A DNA stretch of 64,000 nucleotides. Origin: Diadema setosum. Lineage: Eukaryota > Echinodermata > Echinoidea > Diadematoida > Diadematidae. The stretch covers positions 31,734,866-31,798,865 of the forward strand of contig NC_092685.1 in the NCBI RefSeq assembly GCF_964275005.1. The letters run 5' to 3'. Positions 22,920 through 36,500 of this stretch are shown in pieces. Each line of letters begins with the position of its first letter. Within the stretch, counting starts at the first letter, position 1. A model generated the notes under the pieces. The model worked only from the letters and a program-made list of their open reading frames with translations, was not told where the DNA came from and did no database searches. Both the position numbers and the translations under genes were made by a program.

Positions 22920-25900
22920 TTGGCTGTTAACTTCAAGTGAAAAGCACATTTGTCCTAATTATTGAGCCCCTTCAAAGACATTTTAATGTATTTCATTACA
23001 GATTTCATAGATGTTTTGCCACAAATATCTACATTCTGTGAATCATGTCTATTTGTAATTATTGCACTGCAAATACATAATACAAGGATTTTTTTCCTTT
23101 TTTTCTTTTTAAACTGGCCAAATTCAAATGTTTACTCTTGTCTTCCTCCAGAAACATGTCAAGTCATGATCAAACATGAAGAACTGAGAAAAAGAATGTT
23201 GCAACACATAAATACTGATGTTTCTTGACAATATGTTGAGAATATTTTCCCTTGGGATAACACCAATGTTGCAAAACAACTGCAGCTGTAAATATTTGTA
23301 CAAACTGTAATAAGCCATTGCTGACATACTATTTCAACAACAAAAAAAAAAGAAGAAAACTTATTCACATTTACAGCTACTTGAAAGGTAATGCTGTTCC
23401 ATGTCCTGTTATATACATGTTATATTGTTTGCTTCACTGCAGTCTTACGTACAATGTAGTGCAAAAATCATGCAAATGGCATTTGCTTCAAACAAATTGG
23501 TCTATCAAATGGCAAGTAGTGCAAAATGAAAAGCTAAACCACAAGATGGTTTTCTCACACAGTATGTACTCTTCACTCAAAACATCTACTGACAGAAAAA
23601 AAAAAAAATCACACATGTAGGCCTATGCATACATCAAACTAAGTGCATATGTACGGTATTGTACATGCAATACAGTATGTTTTGATATCAGCGTAGCATC
23701 TATTTTCGTTCAATAAAATCCAATCTGAACAATGTCAATGTCTTGCCAGGCATGCCACACATGTCAGGTATAACCCTCCTACCGCCCCCCCCCCACACAC
23801 ACACATACATACATACATGAATCTACACAAACACATATGAAAAGGAAAACAAATTATCGGCAGTCATTCAAAGAGAAAATACATGGTACATTCTAATAAC
23901 CGAAAAACAACAACAACACAGCTCTCACAGGAACGATAATTTTGAAGTTCAGGGCTAAGCAATGATGACAGTGTCTGCACAGGTGATAATAAAAAAAAAG
24001 TACCATGCACGTTACCAAAGAAATTGCATTTTTGTTACAACCACAGGCAACAAGACTGCATAGGATGTCAATGGTATTTGGAACCATGAAACCTGCATAT
24101 TTGTCACATCTCTGTAGATACTTACGAGCCTCTTGACTTTGTCATCTGATCAGGCAAATACTGTTCTCCACTAGAATTTTCAAATACACAATACTTATGC
24201 TCTCGTGCAAGTGATGAACTGAATGGAAAAAGGTCACACTCTAATGAACAAGCTCTCCGATTTTCTAGTTTTTCCCTGTAAATCTTGCCTTCATAGACAC
24301 CTAAGACCTTCTTGCAGAGACAAAAGAAAATCAAGATGACATCACACATCCCTCTCCTGGAAACACTTGTTTATTGAGTGAAATAGGTGTCAATATTTGT
24401 AATACATGCATGTGTCCTGCAAACATTAGTTTGATGGAGATGCATCCACCCTACTAGTCCTGTACCGTAAGTGTGCACACACATACACACAAACCAAAAT
24501 TATCAGACTGGCTATTTCAATGAGAGGTACAATGTACTCAAGGCTCTCTTATTAATAACAACACAATCCATTGAGATGACTGCAATTTCAGCGTTCTGTC
24601 AACATATTGCCGACCAAGTGCTGATTTTGACATTGTGATTACTAATTTACCATTGCAATGCCAACCATTCACAACCACATGTTGCTAACAAAACATTAGA
24701 AAGAGAGCAGATGTTGGTCATTAGCAGTCTTCTATCAAATTGAGATGACGAAGCGCTATTAGTGTACATAGCATCAGTGAAATTACCAGTTTACAACTAC
24801 CAACTTTTTGTAAGAGTGCAATATCACAAGAAAAGCATTTAATGTATGTGTTCTATACTGCTGGCCATGTAGCACATCAATGTGAATGAAATGTTTAGAT
24901 GTCTAGGTGATTTCCGTTTCAACCTAAGCAAACACCAAGCACACTGTAAGAAAATATTAAGACACAGGCATACATGAAAGCAATGACTGCCAATGACAGG
25001 TGAGTTTTACAAGGCACACTATATACAAATACTTCTAACTGCATATTTACAAAACATACACCATTTCAATTTTGATATGACTTATTTTCACATTCATGAT
25101 ACCAGGTGACACATGTTCCAGTGATTTTGTCCCAATTTGTACCAGCGATAATTTACAGCACATTGACAGCCACAAACTACACCACAAAAACCAATCAGGG
25201 TTGCCCACTTTTGTACCCTTGTAATTCATTGTTGTTTCTTTTTTGGTTGTCGTCAACTTTGTATTGAAGAGGGCCCTGGTCAATTCTTGGTCACATCCCA
25301 CATTCACAAAGTTTAATGTTGAGATACTGAGTAAATCACAATGCTCTCAAAGGATGACCCTTGCTCCTATGAATACATCATGCCTAAAGCTTACAAACAC
25401 TGACTGGCTGTGAACATGCGTTTGCCCTTCAAGAGCAACATGCACTGTGCGGGCCTGTGCCCTTCCGCTGCCTGCCCAGCTGTGTGGTGGAACAGACTGT
25501 CCATCAGAGCATCCATGAGTGCCACATTCTTCCCGCACGCAATGATTTGGTTCTCGATAACCCAAACCCGAACACAGTGAGGAGCTGGCTGCAGCAGCAT
25601 AGCGAGACTGCCTAGCTGTCTCATATGAAAGAAAGAACAGAAGGACAGACAGACAGACCGGTGTGGCAACATGGATACAGCAGACCTTGAGAGGGATGGG
25701 GATTACTGGTTCATTCCCATGTGTGGCACCAAATGTGCACGCATACTATTTGCATATTCTAGGTAACAAATGCCCACCTCGATCAAAATCATTGGAACGA
25801 TAAAAATGATAGTCAATCTCACAGCAAATGTACAAACAAACCTGTACATCCATACAGGATGACGTCACTTCAGTCCAAATATGGCTTTGGAATGTGCAGC

Positions 25901-26684
25901 ATGTATATAATCATTTACTATATGTCCATGCAGAAAAACAAAAATAAAACAAAAGAAAGACATACAAAATGTTCATAATACAGCTGTTTCTACCCATCCT
26001 ATCTCACTTCATTTTCTATGCACAAAGCTGCAGGTACAGGCATCTTTGGCTGATTAAAAATGTATCGGCTCAGTTTTACAACACACTGATGTCATCATCC
26101 TGTAAGCAGAACTTCCTTAGTTTGAAAAAATCAACTACAAGGTAAAACTGAACTTCACAGAAAGAGCATGGTCCTTTGAGGAACAAACCCAAATATCCCA
26201 TCTGCCTTGGAATTGCTAAGAAAAACATGGGCCATTTACTATGCAACAAAACAATGGTTATTTATGCTGTCTCATGCATTGTATTCCAGGATAAGAACAT
26301 TTGATACAGTACTTTAATCACTAATTTCATCAAGATACTCCATTACTAAAAAAAAAACAGCAACAAACAAAAAACACAAAACCCTAAATTTCAAAATAAA
26401 AGGGAGTGGATATGTCAATTGCAATTTCAAATGCAACACCACAAAACAGTATATCAAAAATATCTTAGAACATTTTGTGATCATCTTCACTGGACTGGAG
26501 GAAGACCTATTTATTTCCATTGATTAATAAAGGTTTGAAGTTATCAATTAATGGCAATTATCTTAAGAAATGTCATTAGTCAACAACTTTTAACCCTTGA
26601 TCAGTTTCAAGTATGTTTGTGTCCACATCCTAATTTCATGTCAAATGCAAAGTTTGTGTAGACACTGCATTGTCAGCTTTCTAC
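21869..26684. other. No coding exon; possibly distal ZNF839 3' UTR
   Basis: No protein is recognised on either strand. On the minus strand AATAAA occurs at about 26510, 24369 and 22047, so a long ZNF839 3' UTR could extend through here, but no transcript evidence is available. A 29-base T-run ends at 22921, a short C/CA tract lies at about 23785-23805, and a purine-rich tract at about 22378. Confidence 0.4.
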
Positions 26685-26897
26685 TACTGTAAAAGTGCAA
26701 ATTTTCACGGTGTTGAAATTTTCGCGCATTTCGCGCAACTCGAAACCGATGCAAAAATAAAAGCACACGAATATTTTTGCCTGCCATATGTTCCAGTAGT
26801 TGATGTCTTGATTCCGCGGAATTAAAAACACGCGAAACTCTTCTTACCCCGCCAAGCGCGAAAAATTAGTCGCGCGAAAATATCCACTTTTACAGTA
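26685..26897. mobile_element. TACTGTAAAAGTG family MITE, copy 1
   Basis: The left end TACTGTAAAAGTGCAAATTT and right end ATATCCACTTTTACAGTA form inverted repeats. The middle carries TTCGCGC and GATTCCGCGGAATTAAAAA, which recur in the other copies at 49872-50073, 58662-58846 and 60564-60760. This is the least degraded copy (213 bp). Confidence 0.85.
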
Positions 26898-27519
26898 CAT
26901 CGTCTTCTTTACTTTTTTGACAATTCACATGTGTGCAGCATTAAAACACTGCAAAAAATAGACGAACAACACTAAAGTAAATTCAGCCCAAAGCGTGACT
27001 CTCAATGATATTGCCCTGAAAATAAAAACAAAAGAGGTCATTGTGGATGGTCAAGTCTTGTATGCCTTCCTGGCAGTGATATTGCTATCTTTTTTAACTC
27101 TTCTGTGTGTGAGGAAAATCAATGGAAAACTGGACCACGGTAGAGAATCCGACCTCAAGGAAAGTTACTTCTGAGCTGAGGGACCTGTAGTCAAACAACT
27201 AACTCACTCTTTCAGGTGCATGGGACAGAACAAAACAAAACTACATTGCCCGCTATTACAGGATTACAAAATAATCGCAAGACATGAAACACCCACAAGT
27301 GTACGACCACATTGCTGCAATTTTACAGGGTTCTCCTATACCTCGTGGGTAGAAATTGAGAAAAGGTAATTCCCAAAATATGTTTTCACAAAAATGGAAA
27401 AAAAAATCCCACACAACATAAATTTGATTTCAGGACTCCAACTGAGACAAAAAAAAAAAAAAGACCACTTTTCAGGATATGCCAAAATCTGATAATTGAC
27501 GTCATTGAGTTAAACACAA

Positions 27520-28104
27520 GGGTCCTGTTGCATAAAACTTTTTTAGCAACCTTACAAAATTCAGGTTGGGATTTGCCCAACCTGAATTTTTTTAGGTTAC
27601 TAACCCAAGAATGTAAAATCCGTTGCATAAAAACTCTGGTTGGGAGCTTCCAACCAGGGGCCCATTGCATAAAACTCCAACCAAGGTCCCGTTGCATAAA
27701 ACTTTTTTAGCAACCTTAGAAAATTCTGGTTGGGATTTGCCCAACCAGAATTTTTTAAGGTTGCTAATCTAAGAATGTAAAATCCGTTGCATAAAAACTC
27801 TGGTTGGGAGCTTCCAACCGGAATATTGTGATTTCAACCGGAAAAAAATCCGGTTGGAGTTTTATGCAACGGGCCCCGGATTTTTTTTCCGGTTGAAATC
27901 ACAAAATTCCGGTTGGAAGCTCCCAACCAGAGTTTTTATGCAAAGGATTTTACATTCTTAGGTTAGCAACCTTAAAAAATTCAGGTTGGGCAAATCCACA
28001 ACCTGAATTTTTTAAGGTTGTTAAAAAAGTTTTATGCAACGGGACCCAGAATTTTGTGATTTCAACCGGAAAAAAATCCGGTTGGAGTTTTATGCAACGG
28101 GCCC
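27520..28104. mobile_element. Nested palindromic elements with TTGCATAAAACT ends
   Basis: At least three units with GGGxCC...TTGCATAAAACT ends are packed together. The outer left end GGGTCCTGTTGCATAAAAC (27520) pairs with GTTTTATGCAACGGGACCC (28029-28047). Further inverted copies of the CAACC/GGTTG segments lie inside, and another end, TTTTATGCAACGGGCCC, finishes at 28104. The arrangement looks like insertions of a family into its own copies, or partial duplications. Confidence 0.75.
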
Positions 28105-28393
28105 AAGGTCATCTGGAGACTCAGCCTGTGGCTTCTTGTGGGAGTTGTGATGCCTGGTCACAGAGGGATTTTTCTTAATAATTTCAGGTATGCAAGCTAA
28201 TTCTGCACAAACCAATGAACAGAAAGAAAGACTGAGGACAACAGAGAAAAGACAACTAAAACTGTGGGGGACATGTTAATCCATAACCTATTGCCATAGA
28301 TACAATTTGGCACCAGTTTAAAAGTTGACATTCAAAATAAATACATGCAAACAAATGGCTAAGGCCTGTCATTTCTACAGAGTACAAATAAAA

Positions 28394-29450
28394 CAAGAGA
28401 CCCGCGGGTCTAGCGCTCACCTGCGTATCGCAAGTTCACCTTTCACGCAGTCACTGACTAATCTAAACTATTCACAGCTCTACAAAAATTTGACCAGGCA
28501 TTCTCAAGTAGAAGATGAAAATGTCCAATAAGGGCCCAAATTTTTTAAGATTCCTTAATTTGGGGGGATTAGGGCCCCCTGGGGCCCTCTGGGTGGGGCA
28601 TGGTGCCCATTTTGATAAATTGAGATCCTGACCCCATAGGGATGCTACCTGCCAAGTTTGACGAAAATCCATCATGAAATTTTCAGGAAGAAGATGAAAA
28701 TGTACAATTCAGGCCCCCATTTGGACCTTCCCAACCCCCCCCCCCCCCACCCCCCAAGAGGGGCACCCCTGGATCTGCTATGAACAAACTTGAAACTACA
28801 GTCATTAATGTACTCAAAGTATTATCTTAGCTCGATAACTTCTGATTCTAGAGAAGATTTTTAAAGATTCCTTCATTTTGGGGGGTTTGGGCCCCCCTGG
28901 GGGCCTCCTGGGTGGGGCATGGTGCCCATTTTAACAGATTGAGATCCTAACCCCCTAGGGATGCTACCTGCCAAGTTTGGTGAAAATGGGTCATGGGGTT
29001 CTCAAGAAGAAGATGAAAATGTACAATTTAGGCCCCATTAGGACCCCTCCCCACCCCCCTCCCCTGGGACCCAAGGGGGGCACCCCTGATTCTGCCACGA
29101 ACAAACTTGTAACTACTGTCATCAATGTACTAACTCATAGTATAAACTTAGCTCTATCACTTCTGGTTCTAGAGAAGAAGATTTTTACAGATTCCTTAAT
29201 TTGGGGGGGGGGGGTTTGGGCCCCCCTGGGGGCCCCCTGGGTGGGGCATAGTGCCCATTTTAACATATTGAGTTCCCAACCCCCTAGGGATGCTACCTGC
29301 CAAGTTTGATGAAAATCAGTCTTGGGGTTTTCAAGAAGAAGATGAAAATGTAAAAAGTTTACGCACGACGGACGACGGACGACGCACGACGCACGACGGA
29401 CAAAAGGGCGATCGCAATAGCTCACTTGAGCCTTTGGCTCAGGTGAGCTA
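28394..29450 (-). mobile_element. 1.06-kb GACCCGCGGGTC / GAGCTCACC repeat, copy 1
   Basis: One end reads CAAGAGACCCGCGGGTC and the other GGCTCAGGTGAGCTA. Inside are three tandem units of about 330 bp, each with GGATGCTACCTGCCAAG and GAAGATGAAAATGT. Next to the right end is a tandem GACGGACGAC tract (about 29360-29400). The same element lies in the opposite orientation at 45358-46419. No coding capacity is seen. Confidence 0.85.
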
Positions 29451-30367
29451 AAAACCTTCGACCAAAAAAAAAAAGTTGTCTATAGCATTAACATACATCT
29501 TGTTAGTTGCAGGAACATTAAGCTTGTTGTGTGCCCCTTGCTACTGCATTCAGTTTGATCCTTAGTCATCATTACTTAATAATGATGCAATCTAGTTATG
29601 ACCCAAACATTTTTATCTTACAGGGGAGCGAAAGGCAATGGTATGGAGAACTGAATAGGAGAACCACTTGTGTGAGAGATGTCAAATAGATATTATATAC
29701 ACAACAGAATATGTACATCAGTGTGATTTCTTCTACTTAACATTCCAATCTTCAACAATGAAAATGAGCCAATTTATCTCCAAAATGGAGAATGAAACCT
29801 ATGATACTACATTTCTAGCCCACATCAGTGAGGCAACTACAACAGTTGTTGACAACACCAAGGAACAGGATCAGTCTATCATATTTCACATCTGAATCTG
29901 ACAAATATTGAATATTATGAACAAAATGAGTTGTGTAGTGGCAGCTGATGCAATTTAAAAAAAAGGGACAAAAGGTGTTAACAGGATTAAACAGATGAAA
30001 GAGAGAGGCAACACAAAATATGCATTCACGCATTGAAGGGTTTGGAAAGTTTGACAGAAAAAAAAAAAAAGACGAGAAAACAAGGGGTTGGAATATGAAA
30101 GAGAAGTAAGAAGATGCCAGATTTACAATAATATACTTCACAAGTGGTGGCAAGTTTGGCATAATTATTTTAACTTTGACACTTGGTCTGTACAAAACAT
30201 CTAAACAATGACTTCCTCCTTTAAAAGAAAAATAAATAAATGGCTGATAAAAATAGTCTATAGTGTCCTAACACAAAAGTTGTAAATGTATTTTGTACCA
30301 GTTTGTACATTGACTTCCTTGTCTTAAAACATGGCTGTGAGTACAGGCTATCCCTCTCCAACTCAGA
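29451..30367. other. No coding exon; probable proximal ZNF839 3' UTR
   Basis: This lies immediately after the ZNF839 stop codon on the minus strand. It holds A-runs and no recognisable repeat or protein. Confidence 0.45.
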
Positions 30368-31541
30368 TCAGTTTCCACTTCCAGCCTGATTCAGTAGCCC
30401 CATCTCCACCGCCATGTCCAGGGACATCCCTGCAGGAAGCTGGACACAGCTGCCGTCGTCTAGCATATACTGGGGCTCCTCCACCGTCTCAAACGCCCCG
30501 CCCTCCATGGACAGCAGGGCCTGCACTGTCTCGATGGTCATGCCCTCCGGCGTCTGGATCTGCATGGCGGTGCCGTCCGGCTTCTGGAGGAGGAAGGTGC
30601 CATCCTCCAGCTGCATGATGGTGGTGCCCTCTGGAAGCACCGTGGTCTGCTCCACCAGGTCATCCCCTGATGGTTCCACCGTGGTGACGAGTCCTCCTCC
30701 TTCTCCTCCATCCCCACTGCTGGTCTCTGCCACAGTCTCAGTTGCATCTGGCACCTTCTCCTTGGGCTGGGTAAATCAGACAAGCTGAATGACAAGTGGC
30801 TGGTGCATCACATCTGTGGCCTTATGAAACTTGACATTTTCACATTCATAGCACTGCCATAAAACTTTCCCTATGGATATTTTGTGGAATCAGGATGGAA
30901 TGAAAAAGAAATGTGGCCCAATACAATGCACACAATGACTATATGAGAAGCTTCCGAATTATGAAGCTGTAGAACTTGGCCTGTCAAAGTGACAAAGGTC
31001 GAATCTACACAGTCTCTCCTCTTGAAACAGACCATTTCAAGAATTTGCATGATCTTGTCTTTTTGTCTTCATGAATTTGACACCAATCTTTACAAGCAGG
31101 TATGGTGTTGAGTTACAAAGCCTCTGCATTAAAGGTAAAAGTTTAAGTGTCAAAACTAATTCAGAAAAAGCTCTTTAGTAGGCTTTTACGTAAAGAATAT
31201 ATAAAAACAAAAATAAGATAATAATAAGCTTGACCATTAACTTACCATCAGGCTATCAACTCCACTGACCGCATTTCCCTCTCCTACAGCCACTGATGAA
31301 GCTGTCAAGTTGTCATCCGATGCAATATCCAACCCACTTTTGGCTTTGTAAGTGCTGTCACTCATAACAGGAGATGAAACTGCTGGGGTGGTTGTGGTAT
31401 TAGTTTGTGGTTGGCTCTTGGGGAGCAGACCTGACTGTGAGGTGGCAGGCTTCTGGATGGGAAGAAAATCAGTTGGTATAATGTGAAAAAGCGTTAACCT
31501 TTCAACAACAAACAAAAAAAAAAAAAACAAAAAAAAAACAA

Positions 31542-31583
<42 letters not shown>

Positions 31584-31629
31584 TTACCCTTCCAAGCGTA
31601 GGTCTTCGGGGATAACAACTACAAGGTAC

Positions 31630-31665
<36 letters not shown>

Positions 31666-33517
31666 TCATTCTGATACAAGTATGACAACCCTAAAGTAAT
31701 CATACATAGCATGATAGTCTCTTCTAAAAAAAAATAAAAAAAAAAACACACAGATGTAAGTAATGTACCCATATAAACACATTTGCAAATATACACACAA
31801 GCTTTCTGCCATTGTTGAATTCAATTTAATTCAAATTCAAATTCAAATTCAAATTCAAATTCAAATTCAAATTCAAATTCAAGTTCATCAAATTCAAGTT
31901 CAAAAGAGCATGATGGTAGTAGCTAATATCTGAATTCCCCGTTAGCACTGAACTACACATCAATTGTACACTTATGAGCAAACACTCCAAGAACTCTTTC
32001 CAAAACTTCTTCAGCTGGCTGTGAGTTGTTATTACGTAAGTGCTCACTGGAGCACAATTATTTGCATCACACTTCATCTCACTTACAGACTTGATTGGTT
32101 TCAGAGCTGGCAAGACTGTGGTGACAGAGGTTTCTTTGGTGTCAAAGCCTTTGGTGGAAGAAATTGGGCCTAGAGGAGGGATGGGTCTCTTGGATGCCTG
32201 CTTCCCTGATGCGGTTGCCGACGACGACGGCACATCTACAATGGATGGAATATTGCCAATGGTTGGGACACTCGTGCTGGGAGTTGACAAGACTGATTTA
32301 GCTATGGTGATAGTCTTTGTTGCTGGACTTGATGATGGCAGGCTTTTTCCAGATGCAAATCTTTTGGACACAGACTGAAAGAACCCCAAAACAAAACAAA
32401 ACACACAAACAGAAGAGTTAAGACAAATTAGAGTTCAGTCATTCTGTTCACACTTACGCGTTGACTCACTTGTAAACCTCTGGTTGATATTCAACTAGTA
32501 TTTGAGTACAGTCAATGCAAATGTAAAAGAGACATCAGTTTGGATAGACACTGATAGAAATCTGCTCATTGCATGATTCTTCTCCCTTCAGAGTCAGACA
32601 TGAAAAGAAGTGATGCTATTTTTCAACATCATGCCTTGATGTGGTTTGTTTTGAATTCCTGTGGCTACTTTGCACTGAGATCTTCAACAAGCTTAACAAA
32701 TGATCTGTATTGAAAATTGTAGTTTCACTCCTCCAACCTCACCACCAAAAAGAAAAAAAAATGCACAGAGATACAGAGTATTCAATGATAAATGTAGTGA
32801 TAATTTCTTGTTCATGAATTGACACTCCAACTACTAGCTATATTCAGAAGCTAGTTTTAACACGTAAGGCATCTTGGTAAGAACTATTTTTGCCACAACT
32901 TTCTTTGCAGACAAAACCATTTGAATTGAAGCATGAAACAACAAAAAAGAAGGGATATCATACCTCCTCAGCATCTTGAAGCTTGTGCTTTCCAACAGGC
33001 TTTTGCTCGCCCCTAGCTTCCTTTGTTGACTCCGGCACCTTGCTGTCTGAAGATGGCGCCGAACCAGACTTCCGTCTCAGAAGCCTGCACACTCTCGGTA
33101 ATTCTTCCTCCGCTGGGTCGCTGACATGGTACCACCCAACCTTCATTCCAAGCATCTCTGCCATCTTCTTATCCCCAATGTACAGCTTGCTCTGTCCTTT
33201 TTCAGCCGTACCATTCCCAGACAGTGTCGAATCCTCCTTCGATATCCCCCTGAGACACAGGGGCGCAATCTTCTTGGCTTCTGTCTGCAGCGCTTCGATG
33301 GCTGACAGGACCTTGGGGAAGAGGAGGCCTGTTGCATCGGTTTGCTGTGCCTGGGCTAGGATGTACTCCCACGGGGAGATGATCTTGGCAAGCATTGGAA
33401 GTGTCACTTTTGTTAAGTCATCATCCAGAGGAGAGTTGGGGTCAAAGAACTGTATTGGAAAATAGAGAAGCAAAGTGAAAAATCAAATACTTCAGTAACA
33501 CAAGCAGCAGCAGCAGC

Positions 33518-33548
<31 letters not shown>

Positions 33549-36500
33549 GCAGCAGCAGCAACAACAACAACAACAACAACAACAAAAAACAACGACAACA
33601 GTAACCACCACCACCACCACCTTGAACCTTAAGTATCAATCCCTTTCAGCAGCTCCTTGGAACTACAACAACTGGCATAACTTACTGCCAAACATACTAC
33701 AATTACATGATACACAACCTTTTAACCCATTGAGGACAGTTTGATTTTGCTATAACACGCATTTCCCATAGACGCTTGCCCGAGTATACTCGGGACTCGT
33801 CCTCAACGGGTTAAATACAAAATTCAGTCAGATACATTTATTTTCGTAAACACACACACCTACAGATATCAATATGACCTTCAATAGACACTGCTGATTT
33901 TGTATCACTTGTTTTCCCCAAATTAAATTTGTTGGACATGCAGAGGGCTATTAACAGTATCAACTACCTTTACAGCTCACAACTGAGCAGTTAAATGGAA
34001 GCAAAATCATCAAGGGCTATAAAAGTATAATCTAAAACAAACTGGGCTGATAGAGTATTTATTTTTCAATTCACTATCCCTTTTTTTTGTTTTTTTTGTT
34101 TTGCTGCAACATCAAAATGTATTCGCCATATTTCAGCTTTTATGAGCAAATGAAAGATGTGCTCACAAAATTTTCAGTACAATGTCTTGGATTCAAGTTG
34201 GAAGAATTTGTTTATAACTATTGGTCTCATAAGATAACCTGGCATTCCTTAGTACAGATACTGGCACAGAGTGAGGGATTATTCACATCAAAAATATTTA
34301 TTATATACCTTATACTTTGTCTTGGCAGCTGCATAGTCCTTGCTGCTTGTGTCCTGGCTACTGGCTGCCAACACGCCACTGTCCGCATCTTGGTCCACAG
34401 CCATCCTTCGACCAGATCCAGGTGGTCTTCCAGGCCTGCCCCGCCCCCTCCCCCTGGGCCTCAACTGAACCCCTCTGGGTGTGTCATTCAGCGATTGAGC
34501 AATGGGCGTGACGCCAGGCTTCTCGTTCACATGGTCATTGGATGCTTGGTCCGCCACATGAGATGACTCCCCAGTGTCTCCATTTGACTTCCCAGCGGAT
34601 ACCACATCAGCTGCTGTCTCTTCTTCACTCCTAAAATGACATATCACATTAGCATTTATAAATTCACAATTTTCTTACAAATTTGATACAGGACAACCTT
34701 GGGCAAACTGACATGAGAGTTACTGAATGGTGCTTACATACTACTGTGTATGTAACTGAAATATATCATGTCACTTATTTACATGGGGGGGGGGGCTTAA
34801 CATGTAATTTTTAATGGCTGATAAAAAGGATTTTAAAAGATAATATAAAATGTCATTTGCACTGATGTCCAGAGTTACTCATATACGCAAGAACACAGTA
34901 ACTGCTGCAACATTATAAACAACATGTCAAACCTCTCATCTTAGAATTCTATGTACATACCAGGTATGTAGATTTTTACAGTCTGATAAGGAGTTACACT
35001 ACAGAAAAAAAACAACCCATTCTAAACTCGGTTACAGATTAGTAAATTGGAATTCATTTGACCATTAAAGTGTCAGTGACTCCTGAAAACATTGTGTCCT
35101 ACTACAAGCAGCTAAGAATATCCTGTTTGGTCCTGCTGTGAACATGTTACGTCCCTTGTGTCATACTTATTTATCACGACTTCAAAATATTCAAAATGAG
35201 AAATGTGTTGAATATGAAGCTGGAAATTTCATTCCTTCCTTCAGGCATACTACAATATGTCAGATACAATCCAGATATTATCTTGAATAGAGCCATAAAA
35301 CATTGGTTCTGGAAAATTTACATTTGAGTTATAATTCTACAATAAAGCATTGTGACGTTTGAACTACCTACAGTGACTTTCAGGACATCAATATCAGCCT
35401 GATGAATCTGAGTGATGACTTTACACATTCCGACTTACTTTTCATTTCGTTCAGCCACTTCTGTCTGCTTGTCCTCACCATCAGCTTTTTTCAAAACAGA
35501 ATCCGGATCTCCGTGAGTTGGGTTCTCACGGTAGTGCCTCGCAAGCCCACCTTTGCCAATGTACCGCTTTTCACAGGATTGACATTTGTGCCTCCTCTTG
35601 GAATCGTATGTGCTCCCAGTCGACGGTGTTCCTGACTCAGAATCATCATAGTCAGAGTATTCTCCTTCGGAGGATCCACGCTGATCGCCAAGTTCTTCAT
35701 TTGGCATTGTCTTATACTCCTTGATGCGGTAAAGCGGTGGTCTTGACACACGGCCCGAGCGAGTCTTACAATTTGCCGGCCTCTTTTGACGCAGTAGGTT
35801 CAAGTCTTGGGATGAAGGCACAGCAGGTGCCATTCCCTTGTTTATTTTCCCACCGCGACTGACCCTCTTCCTCACACCTAACAAAACCTGTGGCTTGGCT
35901 GCCCCTGTGGATGTTGGCACAGGGTTTGCAGGAGACGAAGTTGTTGGCTTGGTAGGACCACTGGAGTCAACTAATCTATTGGACAATACTGCTGTGCTGC
36001 TGCCTGTAGGAAATGTTCTGAGAGCGGCTGTAGGCTGTGGTTTGGAGATGACATTTGTCACAGTTTTCAGTATCGGAATGGTGGCAGTCTGAAGCGATGT
36101 GGATGGAGTCAACGTCGAAACGGGGGCATTCACAACAGGTGGAGCAGGAGGTGGAGCTGTGACTGTGGATTGAGCTGGGACAACACCTGGTGCACAAGTA
36201 GGAGCAGGAGCATCAGGCACTCGAACAATAGTTATAGGCTGGCCAGGATTCTTTGACAGTAGGGCCTGGACTTCTGGAGTATTCACGATATTTGATATCA
36301 ATGACTGACTCAGAGCACCAGTCCCTGGTGGGGTCCTCACTGTGATGGTCACTGGGGATGGAGTTGGTGCGGGCGGTCTCAGTGCAGCGACTACTTTTGA
36401 CACTGGTGTCTGTGTCTGTGGAATTGTTTGAACCAAGGGCGTGCCGAGTATGGATGGAATAGTTCCAAGACTGGTCATGATGTTGTTTGTTGCAGTCAAG

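Noticed and set aside
25347-25672. Overlapping minus-strand frames of 72 and 93 residues
   Set aside because: No motifs or splice structure, and two frames are open at once, which fits chance in UTR-like sequence.
33442-33639. Poly-leucine/valine open frames across the trinucleotide tract
   Set aside because: They arise from translating CAG/CAA/ACC repeats in an intron with no splice or homology support.
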